From the NCBI RefSeq assembly GCF_027489515.1, contig NZ_JAIXZS010000010.1, positions 1 through 51,853 on the forward strand: a stretch of DNA of 51,853 bases, in the 5' to 3' direction. Below, piece after piece: positions 9,579 to 19,599 of this stretch (within the stretch, counting starts at the first letter, position 1; each line of letters opens with the position of its first letter). A model generated the notes under the pieces. It was not told the origin of the DNA and made no database searches. It was given only the letters and a program-made list of their open reading frames with translations. A program made the position numbers and the translations under genes. This DNA is from Novosphingobium sp. GTDB lineage: Bacteria; Pseudomonadota; Alphaproteobacteria; Sphingomonadales; Sphingomonadaceae.

Positions 9579-10657
9579 GCGGTGGCTCCTTCTGCAAGGA
9601 CCAGCGCCAGTTCCTCTGCGAGCATGCGAACGAGGTCGGCTGCCGGCTTCGCGCGCACAAGGGGGGCGCCTTGCCCGGCCCAGTGTGCGCCGTAACCATG
9701 CTCGCCCCTTGCTCTTGCGGCGGCGTGGAGCGCTTTGCCGAGATCGTAGGCGATCGGGTAGGCGGGGATCGCAACATCCTCGCAGCTGCCGTTCAGCGCG
9801 GCAAAGCGATTGGGCAGGATGCGTGCAGGGCGGCCGGAAACCATGCGTGTCATCGTGGTTCGCGCGCCGCCGCTTGTGGCAAGTGCAGCGCGGTAGCCGG
9901 CGTCGGCAAGGCTTTCGTCGGCGGCGATGAAGGCGGTGCCGAGCTGCGCAGCCGATGCGCCCAGCGCCAGCGCCGCTGCAATGCCCCTGCCATCCATGAT
10001 GCCGCCAGCCGCGATGACCGGCACATCAATCGCGGCGGTGATCAGCCGGACGAGCGACAGGGTCCCGAGCATCTCGTCCGGCGCGTCGGGATCGAAGGTG
10101 CCGCGGTGGCCGCCTGCTTCCCACCCTTGCGCGACGACAGCGTCGATACCGGCGGCGGCAATCGTCCGGGCTTCGGCAAGGTTCGTCGCGGTTGCGAGCA
10201 GGACGATACCGGCGGCCTTGAGCGCGGCAATCGCGGCAGCAGGGGGCAAGCCGAAGTGGAAGCTGACCACTGCCGGGCGTTCCTCCAGCAGCATCGCCAG
10301 CATCGCATCATCGACCACGAAGCTGCGGTAGATTTCGCGCAGTCGTGCCGGCGGCTCCGCGCCATGGGCGGCGAACAGGGGCCTGAACCGCTCGATCCAT
10401 GCCGCCTCTCTTGCGGGGTCCGCGGCGGCGGGCGCATGGCAGAACAGGTTGACGGCAAATGGTCCGGTCGTGCGGGCACGCACCGCACGGATCATGGCGC
10501 GTGCCGCTGCGGCGTCGCCCGCGCCGACCGCAATCGCGCCGAGCGCGCCGGCATTGGAGACAGCAGCGGCCATTTCCGGCGAGGAAACGCCGGCCATGGG
10601 GGCCTGGATCAAGGGCAGGCGTATTCCCAGCAGCGGCAGCAGAGGGTTCAGTGGCAT
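9575..10657 (-). CDS. Nitronate monooxygenase (2-nitropropane dioxygenase family)
   Basis: A 360-residue FMN-dependent TIM-barrel enzyme that oxidises alkyl nitronates. It begins MPLNPLLPLLGIRLPLIQAPMAGVS, and the LIQAPMAG motif that binds FMN is typical. Further motifs are FHFGLPP, the Gly-rich VVAQGWEAGGHRGTF (the family's AQGxEAGGH), VPVIAAGGIMDGRGIAAALALGA and QLGTAFIA, which form the flavin phosphate site. ATG 10657 gives the standard N-terminus; the frame extends to 10723 without support. The DUF3237 start codon overlaps its stop. Related members include enoyl-reductase-like flavoproteins, so the exact substrate is open. Confidence 0.9.
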   Translation of the reverse strand: MPLNPLLPLLGIRLPLIQAPMAGVSSPEMAAAVSNAGALGAIAVGAGDAAAARAMIRAVRARTTGPFAVNLFCHAPAAADPAREAAWIERFRPLFAAHGAEPPARLREIYRSFVVDDAMLAMLLEERPAVVSFHFGLPPAAAIAALKAAGIVLLATATNLAEARTIAAAGIDAVVAQGWEAGGHRGTFDPDAPDEMLGTLSLVRLITAAIDVPVIAAGGIMDGRGIAAALALGASAAQLGTAFIAADESLADAGYRAALATSGGARTTMTRMVSGRPARILPNRFAALNGSCEDVAIPAYPIAYDLGKALHAAARARGEHGYGAHWAGQGAPLVRAKPAADLVRMLAEELALVLAEGATA

Positions 10658-10826
10658 TCCAGCGCTCCGGCACCGATGGCGTGGCGTACCATCAATGACC
10701 GGCGGACGGGCCTGCGTCCACATGCTTGATCGCGGCGGTCACGAATGGCGCGTCAGCGCCCGCGCCGATCCACCCAGCCTATGCCGGCATCATCGTCCTG
10801 TCCGGTTCCGGTAATCCGGTGAACGC

Positions 10827-11942
10827 TCAGTCTTCCAGCCCGAACCACTCGAACCATTCGGCATAGGGATGGCAGCGTGCCGCCAGCCGGGGGCGGCCCG
10901 AACGCGGGCTGCCATCCCACTCGGTCACGCGCACTTCCACCGCGCTGCGGCCCTCGTTCCATTCGAGACCGACGCGTACGAGCGGCCGATCCGCCTCGGC
11001 GCGAGCCCCGGCGGCGGACAGCAGCCGCTCGATGGACAGCCGCTCGGCTTCGGGCAGATATTGCAGCACCATCGAGTGGAACACCACGCGCCGCTGGCCC
11101 GTAGCTTGCGGTGCAGCGAGCTGGCGGGCCAGCCAGAGCCCGGCGCTGCCTTGCTCGACGCGGGGCGGGTGCCGCCGCGCCAGCGCAATCGCCGCGCGCA
11201 GCCGCTCGCTGCGTTCGCGCTCGCCCGGCCAGATATAGGCCTGGAGTCGCTCCGCATCGCCGGGCCGGGCAACATCGAGCGGGCTGAGATCGACACCCTC
11301 GGCCAGCACGATCGCCAGCCGCCCCGGACGAGGCGTGCGGCCAGACCACTGCGGGGCGATCACGACGTCACTGGCGCCATCACCGGCGTGCAAGGATCCG
11401 ATGCGCAGGTCATAATGCGCGAGGTTGAGGTTGAGCCCGGCGCTGGCGCCAAGCTCGAGCAGGCTGCAGGGCATCTCGCGTGCGGCCGAAAGCTCCATCA
11501 GCGCGGCAGCCAGCCCGGCAATCCGCGCGACTTCGTTGGTCTGGGTGGGGCCAGTGAGCCAGAGCAGCAGATCATCTTCGGCATCGTGCAGCACCACCGC
11601 AAGCGCCGCGTCCAGTTGCAGCGGATCGGGAATGGTGGCGGTTTCGGCCGCCGTATAGAGGGCCTGAAGGTCGGGAAAGCGGCCCGAGCGCGCGATGGCG
11701 TGAAGACCGGCGTTGAGGCGGAAAATGACCCCTGCGCTGGCAAGGTCGCCCGGCCACTCCTCTATCACGCGGACCAGCGCCGGGGCTTGCCAAAGCGTCC
11801 GCGCGAGGGATTCGAGCAATGCGGCAACAAAGTGCTTGCCAAAGCGCTGCGCCTTGGCGGCTTCCAGCAGCAGCTGCGCTTCCCCGCGCAAGGCGGGACG
11901 CAGACGGGTTAAGGGCAGGGCCCCGAGGGCAGTGGTTTGCAT
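10827..11942 (-). CDS. DUF2332 domain-containing protein
   Basis: A 371-residue cytosolic protein resembling DUF2332, a family of unknown function with a methyltransferase-like segment: CSLLELGASAGLNLNLAHYD looks like a nucleotide or SAM-binding motif I, and the late VVFHSMVLQYLPEAER resembles a methyltransferase motif. The start is set at ATG 11942 (MQTTALGALPLTRL). The open frame runs to 12284, but that would cross the promoter and start of the divergent TonB receptor gene. It is separate from the nitronate operon, with 169 bp between them. Confidence 0.75.
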   Translation of the reverse strand: MQTTALGALPLTRLRPALRGEAQLLLEAAKAQRFGKHFVAALLESLARTLWQAPALVRVIEEWPGDLASAGVIFRLNAGLHAIARSGRFPDLQALYTAAETATIPDPLQLDAALAVVLHDAEDDLLLWLTGPTQTNEVARIAGLAAALMELSAAREMPCSLLELGASAGLNLNLAHYDLRIGSLHAGDGASDVVIAPQWSGRTPRPGRLAIVLAEGVDLSPLDVARPGDAERLQAYIWPGERERSERLRAAIALARRHPPRVEQGSAGLWLARQLAAPQATGQRRVVFHSMVLQYLPEAERLSIERLLSAAGARAEADRPLVRVGLEWNEGRSAVEVRVTEWDGSPRSGRPRLAARCHPYAEWFEWFGLED

Positions 11943-12061
11943 GGGGCTCGTTTTCACATCCGTAGAGGCGCCCGGTCTGTGAGATAGCGTTCCAAATTTC
12001 AGGGAAAGCGCCTCCCCGTAAAAGCCCTTAAGCGAATGCGGAAGCCCTGCCTCTTGCCGCA

Positions 12062-12069
12062 TTAACCAT
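12062..12069 (+). promoter_or_regulatory. CtrA half-site TTAACCAT upstream of the TonB receptor
   Basis: An exact match to the 8-mer CtrA motif known from alphaproteobacteria. It is 74 bp upstream of the receptor ATG and points toward it. No second TTAA half-site is present at 7-nt spacing. Confidence 0.45.
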
Positions 12070-12142
12070 CGTAGAAGTGCGTAAACCCCCAATCGGCGGC
12101 ACTTAAACCTATGCCGGTATCGCCCCGCCTCGACGTTCCCCC

Positions 12143-14662
12143 ATGAGGTATTCCATGCGACACTGGCATCTACTGGTTTCCACTCTTCTTGCGACGGCGC
12201 TCGCCACTCCGGCATCTGCGGCCGAGGCCAAGGACCCGAGCGAAACGGCAAAGCCGGCGGCCGCTCCCGCCAAGACCCCTGCACCGAGCGGCAAGACCTT
12301 CAGCACGGGCGTCGCCAAGGGACGTGATCTTCTCGATACCGCGATTTCGGCCAGCGTGATCGACGAGACCGATCTCGCCAAGCTTTCTGTTAGCTCCGTC
12401 GCGGGGATCATGCAGAACATTCCAGGCATCCGCGCCGAGACCTCGGACGTTGACGGGTTCTCCTCGATCACGGTGCGCGGACTGCCGCTTTCGGCCGACG
12501 GCTCGAAGTTCCTGCAGATTCAGGAAGACGGTCTGCCCGTGCTCGAGTTCGGCGATCTGCACTTTGCCGGTGCCGACCAGTTCGTGCGCGCCGATCTGAC
12601 CCTGTCGCAGGTCCAGGCTATCCGCGGCGGCTCTGCTTCGACCTTTGCCTCAAACTCGCCGGGCGGGGTGGTGAACCTCATCTCGAAGACGGGCGAGACT
12701 GCGGGAGGTGTAATCCAGGTCTCTAGCGGCATCGACTACGATCTCAAGCGGGTCGATTTTGCCTATGGCAGCCCGCTCGGCGATGGCTGGCGCTTCCATG
12801 TTGGCGGCTTCTTCCGCCAGGGAGAAGGGCCGCGCGCCATCGGCTATGACGGCTTCCGTGGCGGCCAGATAAAGGCCAACGTCACCAAGCAGTTCGCCAA
12901 CGGCTATATCCGCTTCTACGGCAAGTATCTCGACGACCGGCAGCCGAACTACTCGCTGTTCCCCGTTGTCGTCTCGGGCACCAACGACGCGCCCAAGGTG
13001 GCGGATCTGCCGGGCAACAGCGTGCGCGGCGATGCATATGAGTCGCACTTTGGCGCGAGCTACCTGGGCGTGGATCAGAACAACAATCCCACGACCTATA
13101 ATGCTCGCAATGGCCTTCGCGGCATCAGCAAGTCGATCGGCCTCGAAGCGCAGTTCGAGGTGGTGGGCTGGACGGTGAGCAACCGCTTCCGCTTTTCCGA
13201 CATCAGCGGTGAATACAATGAGAGCATCCCGATGGTGACCGCTCCCGCTCCGGTGCTGGGGCTGATCCTGGGGGGACCGGGCGCGGGGTTCACTTATGTC
13301 AACGGACCGCTCGCCGGGCAGGCGATCACCGATGGCCGGCTCGCTTCGCTTTCGATCCGCATCAATGCGCGGCTGAACAACATCGACAACCTCACCAACG
13401 ACCTGCGCGCCAGCCGGGTGTGGAACCTTGGCACCGGCCGTCTGACGACCACCGCAGGTGTCTACAAGTCGTCGCAATCTGTCGACATGTTCTGGAACTT
13501 TGCCAACACGCTCAATGATCTGGCCGGTGGCGGCAGCAACGCTTCGCTCGATCTGAAGTCAGCGACGGGCACCGCGTTGTCGGACGGCGGCGTCTATGGT
13601 TACGGCTTCGGGTTCGGCGTTCCGACAGCGGCCTACCACAACCACTACGATGTGCAGTACAACATCCTCGCCCCCTATGGCTCGGTCAACTACCAGATCG
13701 GCAAGCTCTCGATCGGCGGCAGCCTGCGCTGGGACAACGGCAAGGTGCGCGGCAGCGTGACGAGCTCCGATTTCGGCCAGCCCCGTCCGTCGACCGCCGC
13801 GATCGACGTCAATGGCGATGGCACGGTCTCGGTCGTTGAAAGCAAGGTCGCCATCCTAACGCTCGGGAAGTCGGCAGCCGTCGATTACGACTACGATGTC
13901 GTCTCCTATTCGGCGGGCGTGAACTACCGCTTCGGCGAACCCTTCTCCGCCTTCGCGCGCTACAGCCGCGGCGCGCGCGCCAATGCCGAGCGCATTCTTG
14001 GCGCTGCCTCGCTAAACCCCGCAACCGGCCAGCTGATCGATCCCTCGGTGGCCTACGGCGCCGTCAAGCAGGCTGAAGTGGGCGTGAAGTTCCGCAAGGG
14101 CGGCCTCACCGCCTTTGTCACGGGCTTCTGGGCCTCGACAGCTGAGCGCAACTACCAGATCGGCGCCGATGCCAGCGGCCAGGTCATCGTGATCCCGGTC
14201 AACCGCACCTACAGCGCGAAGGGCATCGAATTCGAGGGTGAGGCGCGTCACGGTCCGTTCTCGCTGACGCTGGGCGCGACCTGGACGAAGGCAAAGATCG
14301 ACAAGGATCGCACTGATCCGACGCTGGATGGCAACCGCCCACGCCATATCCCGACGCTCTCGTTCCAGGCCCGCCCGCAGGTGGAAGTGGGCAAGGTGAC
14401 GCTGGGCAGCGTGATCAACGGCACGACGAGCAGCTTCGCGCAGGACAGCAACATCCTGAAGCAGCCGGGCTATGTGATCTTCAGTCCGTTCGTGCAGTTT
14501 CGTCCGGTGGAGCGGGTGCAGATCGGCATCAACAGCTTCAACGTGTTCAACAAGCTGGCCATTGTCCAGCTCGCCTCGGCGGCAATCCCGCCGGGTGGCC
14601 TGATGAACGCGCAGGTGATGAACGGCCGCACGGTCACCGCTTCGCTGCGCTACGCGTTCTGA
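12143..14662 (+). CDS. TonB-dependent outer-membrane receptor
   Basis: An 839-residue protein. Signal peptide MRHWHLLVSTLLATALATPASAAEA, then an Ala/Pro/Lys-rich spacer. The plug domain runs from about DTAISASVIDETDLAKLS through VRGLPLSADG to AIRGGSASTFASNSPGG. A 22-strand barrel ends in SLRYAF, with the terminal Phe expected for Bam-dependent folding. Such receptors take up iron chelates, vitamins or glycans using TonB energy. An extracellular-type loop at residues 555-566 reads DVNGDGTVSVVE, a textbook EF-hand loop, so Ca binding is possible. ATG 12155 is an alternative start. A GC-rich hairpin follows, then a chemoreceptor gene. The substrate is unknown. Confidence 0.9.
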   Translation: MRYSMRHWHLLVSTLLATALATPASAAEAKDPSETAKPAAAPAKTPAPSGKTFSTGVAKGRDLLDTAISASVIDETDLAKLSVSSVAGIMQNIPGIRAETSDVDGFSSITVRGLPLSADGSKFLQIQEDGLPVLEFGDLHFAGADQFVRADLTLSQVQAIRGGSASTFASNSPGGVVNLISKTGETAGGVIQVSSGIDYDLKRVDFAYGSPLGDGWRFHVGGFFRQGEGPRAIGYDGFRGGQIKANVTKQFANGYIRFYGKYLDDRQPNYSLFPVVVSGTNDAPKVADLPGNSVRGDAYESHFGASYLGVDQNNNPTTYNARNGLRGISKSIGLEAQFEVVGWTVSNRFRFSDISGEYNESIPMVTAPAPVLGLILGGPGAGFTYVNGPLAGQAITDGRLASLSIRINARLNNIDNLTNDLRASRVWNLGTGRLTTTAGVYKSSQSVDMFWNFANTLNDLAGGGSNASLDLKSATGTALSDGGVYGYGFGFGVPTAAYHNHYDVQYNILAPYGSVNYQIGKLSIGGSLRWDNGKVRGSVTSSDFGQPRPSTAAIDVNGDGTVSVVESKVAILTLGKSAAVDYDYDVVSYSAGVNYRFGEPFSAFARYSRGARANAERILGAASLNPATGQLIDPSVAYGAVKQAEVGVKFRKGGLTAFVTGFWASTAERNYQIGADASGQVIVIPVNRTYSAKGIEFEGEARHGPFSLTLGATWTKAKIDKDRTDPTLDGNRPRHIPTLSFQARPQVEVGKVTLGSVINGTTSSFAQDSNILKQPGYVIFSPFVQFRPVERVQIGINSFNVFNKLAIVQLASAAIPPGGLMNAQVMNGRTVTASLRYAF

Positions 14663-14669
14663 CGGGATG

Positions 14670-14699
14670 GGCCCGCATGGTTTCCCGGCCATGCGGGCC
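14670..14699 (+). terminator. Stem-loop after the TonB receptor gene
   Basis: GGCCCGCATGG (14670-14680) pairs with CCATGCGGGCC (14689-14699), an 11-bp perfect stem with an 8-nt loop. It begins 8 nt after the stop. No U-tract follows, so it may stabilise the mRNA 3' end or reduce read-through rather than be a classic terminator. Confidence 0.5.
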
Positions 14700-14748
14700 G
14701 CACCCGCTCCTGCAAACCCATTTCATGCCATGAAGGATTCTTGATACC

Positions 14749-16593
14749 GTGTTCGACCGCATGAACATCCCGCGCAGGCTTGGTCTGTCATTCGTCACCC
14801 TGATTGCCGCGGCGGCAATGATGATGATCGTCTTTGGCGCCAGCCTTGCCATGGTCTCAAGCGTGACGGCACGCAACACGGCGAGCCAGGACGTTCTTGC
14901 CGACACGCTGACGCTGGAGACGGCGCTGCTGCGCCAGAACAGCCAGTTGCGCGGATTTCTGGTGACGGCCGACCAGAGCTATCTCAAGTCCTACTACGAA
15001 GGCCGCGACGATTATGACAAGGCCTCGGCCAAGCTGGAAGGCCAATTGAGCGCTGAACCGCGGCTCAAGGATCTTGTGCTGCGATCACGCGCCGAAACGC
15101 TGAAATGGCGCGAGAACTGGGGTGACAACTATGTCGGACTGGTCAAGTCCGGGGAGCGCGACGCCGCGCAGGAAGCCATCCGGGCCGCTGGCAAGGCGGT
15201 GCTGGTGACCGATGCCGTCCTTCCCTTGCGAGAGATCAGGGACGCCAAGGCCAAGGAGATCGTCGTCGAAACACAGCGCCAGGCCTCCGCAATCGTGTTT
15301 GCCTGGATTGCGCTCGGCCTCGGCGGGGCGACACTGATCGGGCTTGCGGTGATCATGGCGCGGCGCCTGTCGCGCTCGATCGCGACGCCGATCACCGAGC
15401 TGACCCACACCATGTCGAGCCTCGCCCAGGGTCACACGAACGGTGTGGTCCCCGGCACCGATCGTGTCGACGAACTCGGTGACATGGCGCGCGCGGTGCT
15501 GGTGTTCCGTGATGCGACGCTCGAGCGCGACCGTTCCGTCAAGGAGCGCGAGGAGGCGATGGCCAAGATCGGCGCGCATCTCGCCGCCGTCGCGCATTCC
15601 GATCTGTCGGTGCGGCTCCACGATGTGCCGCCGGCATTCCAGTCGGTCGCCAACGATTTCAACGACGCGATGGAGCGGCTGTGCCAGGCGATGGGCCTTG
15701 TCCAGCAGAGCATCGTCGCGATCAATCTTACCTCGAACGAGATCCAGCAGGCGACTACTGATCTCGCCGGACGCAGCGAGCAGCAGGCCGCGAGCCTGCA
15801 ATCGTCCTCGGCTGCGATGGACCACCTGACGACGCAAATCGAGAACTACGCCAAGATTGCGGCCGATGTCAGCGGCTCGATGGTCGAGGCTCGCGGCGAG
15901 GCGGAAAGCGGCGGCATGGTGGTGAGCCGCGCGATCGAGGCCATGGACAATGTGGCGCGGGCGAGCGTGGAGATTTCCGATATCACCACGATGATCGACG
16001 GGATCGCGTTCCAGACCAATCTCCTCGCGCTCAACGCCGGGGTCGAGGCAGCGCGGGCGGGCGAGGCAGGCAAGGGCTTCGCGGTCGTCGCCTCCGAAGT
16101 GCGCGCGCTGGCGCTGCGGGCGACCGAGGCGGCCAATGCGATCAAGCAGCGCGTCGCCGCCGTCACGGGCCATGTCGAATCCGGGGTCTCGCTCGTCAAC
16201 GAAACCGGCTCCGCGCTTGAGACGATCATCAGCCGCGTGAGCACGGTGACCGCGTCGATATCGACAATTGCCGAGACGGCGGGCGAGCAGAGTCTGGCGC
16301 TGCGCAAGATCAGCAAGGCGATCGGCGCGATGGATCAGATGACCCAGCAGAATGCCGCGATGGTCGAGGAAACCAATGCCGCAACCAAGAACCTGACGCA
16401 GGAAGCGCAGCAGTTGAGCAATGCCTTTGCCAGCTTCAGGATCGGTGACAAACCTGCGGCCGCGAATCCGGGGGTGAGGAGCTATGCGCCGAGCAAGGCT
16501 GTGCCGTCGCCTGCGGTGGCAGCAGCCCCGGCTCCGCTGCGCCAGATCAGCCACGGCAACCTGGCGGTCGATACCGATTGGTCCGAGTTCTAG
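14749..16593 (+). CDS. Methyl-accepting chemotaxis protein with CHASE3-like sensor
   Basis: A 614-residue transmembrane chemoreceptor that would signal to CheA through CheW. TM1 is near residues 12-42 ([19 protein letters not shown]). The periplasmic part resembles CHASE3 ([20 protein letters not shown]). TM2 ([20 protein letters not shown]) is followed by a HAMP linker and a long signalling coiled coil. The conserved hairpin tip is [20 protein letters not shown] followed by [17 protein letters not shown]. The GTG at 14749 is chosen because AAGGA lies about 11 nt upstream; ATG 14761 is an alternative. The last 4 bp overlap the convergent flavin-reductase-like gene. No CheB/CheR-binding pentapeptide is obvious; the tail ends DTDWSEF. 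Confidence 0.93.
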   Translation: MFDRMNIPRRLGLSFVTLIAAAAMMMIVFGASLAMVSSVTARNTASQDVLADTLTLETALLRQNSQLRGFLVTADQSYLKSYYEGRDDYDKASAKLEGQLSAEPRLKDLVLRSRAETLKWRENWGDNYVGLVKSGERDAAQEAIRAAGKAVLVTDAVLPLREIRDAKAKEIVVETQRQASAIVFAWIALGLGGATLIGLAVIMARRLSRSIATPITELTHTMSSLAQGHTNGVVPGTDRVDELGDMARAVLVFRDATLERDRSVKEREEAMAKIGAHLAAVAHSDLSVRLHDVPPAFQSVANDFNDAMERLCQAMGLVQQSIVAINLTSNEIQQATTDLAGRSEQQAASLQSSSAAMDHLTTQIENYAKIAADVSGSMVEARGEAESGGMVVSRAIEAMDNVARASVEISDITTMIDGIAFQTNLLALNAGVEAARAGEAGKGFAVVASEVRALALRATEAANAIKQRVAAVTGHVESGVSLVNETGSALETIISRVSTVTASISTIAETAGEQSLALRKISKAIGAMDQMTQQNAAMVEETNAATKNLTQEAQQLSNAFASFRIGDKPAAANPGVRSYAPSKAVPSPAVAAAPAPLRQISHGNLAVDTDWSEF

Positions 16594-17216
16594 TTGGTCG
16601 GTCTGGCCTGGTAAACTGGCCGCGCGAGCGTGCGGTTGGTCTGTATGCGGGTATAGCCGCCGACGCCGTGGACCCGGCCGATGAGCTGCATCGCCACCGG
16701 ATCGGGCCGCAGGGTCGCGGCATCGACAAAGCGGTCGTCGATGGTCATGGCGATGATCTCGCCGAGGATGATCGTGCTGCCGGGCGGTGCATCGATCGCC
16801 TGATAGAGCCGGCATTCGAGGCTCACTGGCGCGCCTGCGATGCGCGGCGGCGCCACCAGTTCGCTGGGGAGCATTTCGAGCCCGGCGAGCATGGCCTCGT
16901 CGATTTCGGGCGGGGCGTCGACGCAGGTCACGTTCATCGCCTCGAGCATCGGCTCGCTCACGAGATTGACGACGAACTCCTTGGTTTCCAGAATGTTGGT
17001 CGCCGTATCCTTGAGGCCGCCGCCGCTCCCGCGCATCGCGCCCAGCACGACCAGCGGCGGTGCAGCCGAGATCATGTTGAAGAAGCTGTAGGGCGCGACA
17101 TTGCCAACGCCCGCCGCCGAAAGCGTCGAGACCCAGGCAATCGGGCGCGGCACCACGGTTCCTGCGAGCAGCTTGTAGCGCTCGGCGGCGCTGAGGGCGT
17201 CCATCCTCAGCTGCAT
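16590..17216 (-). CDS. Flavin reductase-like domain protein
   Basis: A 208-residue protein of the FMN-binding flavin reductase/flavoredoxin group: [20 protein letters not shown], then [18 protein letters not shown], the FMN-site region [17 protein letters not shown], and a late segment around [16 protein letters not shown]. Such proteins reduce flavin for a partner oxygenase or act as flavoprotein oxidoreductases. Its ATG overlaps the stop of the nitrilase gene by one base (TGATG), so translation is coupled. It is the last gene of a permease/nitrilase/flavin-reductase operon and its 3' end overlaps the chemoreceptor gene by 4 bp. Confidence 0.85.
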   Translation of the reverse strand: MQLRMDALSAAERYKLLAGTVVPRPIAWVSTLSAAGVGNVAPYSFFNMISAAPPLVVLGAMRGSGGGLKDTATNILETKEFVVNLVSEPMLEAMNVTCVDAPPEIDEAMLAGLEMLPSELVAPPRIAGAPVSLECRLYQAIDAPPGSTIILGEIIAMTIDDRFVDAATLRPDPVAMQLIGRVHGVGGYTRIQTNRTLARPVYQARPTN

Positions 17217-18160
17217 CAGGCTTCGTCCTCGATCCAGGCCACGGGAGGCTTGGCGCGGCGATCAACGGTGAGGCGGAAGACATCGGGCCGCGAATAGTGC
17301 CCGGCGGCGTCGAAATCATAGCGCCCGCGCGCGATCTCGGCAGGGTCGATATCGGCGTAGAGCACGGTCTCGCCGCTGTAGTCGGGCCCGGCCAGCAGTT
17401 CGCCCAGCGGGCCGACGATGAGGCTCCCGCCGCGCATCAGCACTGTCTCGGCATCCTCGCCCAGCATGCATTCCTGTCCCTCGGGCAGATCGCGCCGGCG
17501 CAGGAACTGGCAGGCGGACAGCAGATGGCAGCGCCCTTCGAGCGCGATGTGGCGCATCGAGGAGACCCAGCCGTCGCGGTCGTCCGCGGTTGGTGCGCAG
17601 TAGAGCGTGACGCCCTGCGCATACATCGCCATGCGCAGCATCGGCATGTAGTTTTCCCAGCAGATCACCGCGCCCACGGTGCCGAGCGCGGTCTCCACGG
17701 CGGGCAAAGTGGAGCCATCGCCGAAGCCCCAGATGAGGCGCTCGGCAGCGGTCGGCATCAGCTTGCGGTGGTGCGCCATCGCGCCGCGTTCACCATCGAT
17801 GATGAGCGCGGTGCAATAGAGCGTGGAGCCCATCCGCTCGATCACCCCGATCACCACAACCATGCCGGCTGCTTCCGCCGCCTCCCGCACCATCGCGATC
17901 TCCGGCCCGTCGAGCGCCACCGATGCTGCAAAATAGCGCGCATAGGCCTCGCGCCCCTCGGGCAGGCGCAGGCCCACAGGGGCACCGAAGCGCGCGCCCT
18001 TGGGATAGCCGCCGATGAAGGCTTCAGGAAACACCGCGAGGCGGGCACCAGCGGCACCGGCCTCGGCAATCAGGCGGGCAGCCTTGGCGGCGGAAGCACC
18101 GCTGCCGGCTGGATCGGATGCCGCCTGCACAACAGCGGCGCGAAAAGGCGAAGTGACCAT
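17216..18160 (-). CDS. Carbon-nitrogen hydrolase, nitrilase branch
   Basis: A 314-residue enzyme with the Glu-Lys-Cys triad of the superfamily: Glu in LAVFPEAFIGGYPKG, Lys in AHHRKLMPTAAERLIWG, Cys in GAVICWENYMPMLR. The GYPKG and CWENYMP stretches are characteristic of true nitrilases (nitrile to carboxylic acid plus ammonia) rather than amidases. MVTSPFRAAVVQA at 18160 gives a standard N-terminus; the frame is open to 18202. It lies 48 bp after the permease gene and its stop overlaps the next start. The natural substrate is unknown. Confidence 0.9.
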   Translation of the reverse strand: MVTSPFRAAVVQAASDPAGSGASAAKAARLIAEAGAAGARLAVFPEAFIGGYPKGARFGAPVGLRLPEGREAYARYFAASVALDGPEIAMVREAAEAAGMVVVIGVIERMGSTLYCTALIIDGERGAMAHHRKLMPTAAERLIWGFGDGSTLPAVETALGTVGAVICWENYMPMLRMAMYAQGVTLYCAPTADDRDGWVSSMRHIALEGRCHLLSACQFLRRRDLPEGQECMLGEDAETVLMRGGSLIVGPLGELLAGPDYSGETVLYADIDPAEIARGRYDFDAAGHYSRPDVFRLTVDRRAKPPVAWIEDEA

Positions 18161-18208
18161 GCCGCCAGTTAGCATGACAGCGGGACCCTTCCGCAATGGC
18201 AAAGCGCG

Positions 18209-19561
18209 TCAAGCTTTGACCGTCATCCGCAAGCCCGTCCGCACCACGAAGCCGAGCGCCAGCATCCCGAAGCTGATCAGGCAGCCCGACCAGCCGACAT
18301 AGACCGCGCTGCTGTAGAGCACGCCCGCGCAAGCGGCGGCGAAGATGAGCGGCAGGAGCGGATAGAGCGGCACCTTGTAGGGGCGCTCCACGTCCGGCTG
18401 GCGGCGGCGCAGGACCACCACGGCAAGCCCGCTCATGGTGAGGAACAGCCAGTAGATCGGCGAAAGGTAGTCAACCATCGTCGCAAAGCCTCGTCCCGAT
18501 GCCGCGCCCCACGCGATGAGGGCAAGCTCGACGGCCGTCTGCACGAGGATCGCCGCGCGGGGCACGCCGCGGCTCTGGTCCCACTGCGCGAGGGCGGCGA
18601 GCGCGGGCTCGTCCTCCGCTGCGGTATAGAGTGTGCGCCCGCCGACGATGATCAGTGCATTGAGTACCGAGAAGGCGGCAATGGCGACGCAGATCACGAT
18701 TATCGTCTCGCCCGCCGAGCCGAACGCGCGGGCCATCAGCGCCGCGGCGGGGGCCTCGCTGTTCGCCAGGCCCGCCATGCCGAGCCCGCGCACATAGGCC
18801 CAGTTGGCGATCATGTAGAGCGCGGTGATCAGCACCATTCCGCCGAACAGGGCGCGCGTCATGTCCGCCGGCGTGCGCACTTCGGCGGAGAGCGTGGAGG
18901 CATCGTTGAAGCCGCCATAGGCAAGCATGATGAAGACCATCGACTGCCCGAACGCGGCCAGCGTGACGGGGGCGACGGGGCCCGCCGCGACCTGCTGCGG
19001 GGCGACGCCGTGATAGGCCAGCCATAGCGCCGCGCCGCCGAGCGCGAGGAGCGCGGCGACGTCCATCGCCACCATCGCGATTTGCGCGCGGGTACCTGTC
19101 TGGACTCCGCGCAAGTTGAGCGCGGTCAGGAGGATGACCATACCGCCCGCGACAGCCGCGCGGGTAAAGGTGCCCATCGGCACGAGTTCGGCGAGGTAAT
19201 CGATCCCGACGAACGCCAGCAGCGCGCCCGAGGCGGAGAAGATCACCGCGAAGCGCGACCAGGCGAAGAGCCATGCCGCATCTGCGCCGAATGCCTCGCG
19301 CAGGAAGCGGTAATCGCCGCCGGTATCGGGGAAAGCTGCGGAGAGTTCGGCGTAGCAAAGCGCGCCGATCAGCGCGAAGACCCCGCCCAGTGCCCAGGCC
19401 AGCATCAGCGCGCCTTCGCCGCCGAGGCTCTGTGCGACGAGCTGGGGCGTGCGGAAGATGCCCGCGCCGATCACCATGCCCATGACGACCGCCGCAGCGG
19501 CCGTCGTGCTCAGGATGCGCTTGGGCTGATGGTGGGGTGGGGGCTCGGGCGCAGGCTGCAT
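18209..19561 (-). CDS. APC-family amino acid permease
   Basis: A 450-residue inner-membrane transporter with about 12 hydrophobic segments. The APC signature lies in TM1, VVMGMVIGAGIFRTPQ, the unwound Gly-rich substrate site. Other family features are ELSAAFPDTGGDYRFLREAFG after TM2 and the late QPDVERPYKVPLYPLLPL. ATG 19561 (MQPAPEPPPHH) is taken; a TTG one codon upstream is possible. It is first in the minus-strand operon with the nitrilase and the flavin reductase-like gene, so it may import an amine or amino-acid-like substrate handled by them (inference). Confidence 0.9.
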   Translation of the reverse strand: MQPAPEPPPHHQPKRILSTTAAAAVVMGMVIGAGIFRTPQLVAQSLGGEGALMLAWALGGVFALIGALCYAELSAAFPDTGGDYRFLREAFGADAAWLFAWSRFAVIFSASGALLAFVGIDYLAELVPMGTFTRAAVAGGMVILLTALNLRGVQTGTRAQIAMVAMDVAALLALGGAALWLAYHGVAPQQVAAGPVAPVTLAAFGQSMVFIMLAYGGFNDASTLSAEVRTPADMTRALFGGMVLITALYMIANWAYVRGLGMAGLANSEAPAAALMARAFGSAGETIIVICVAIAAFSVLNALIIVGGRTLYTAAEDEPALAALAQWDQSRGVPRAAILVQTAVELALIAWGAASGRGFATMVDYLSPIYWLFLTMSGLAVVVLRRRQPDVERPYKVPLYPLLPLIFAAACAGVLYSSAVYVGWSGCLISFGMLALGFVVRTGLRMTVKA

Positions 19562-19599
19562 CAAGCGGAACGGTAGAGAAATTTACCGCCGTGGGAAGG

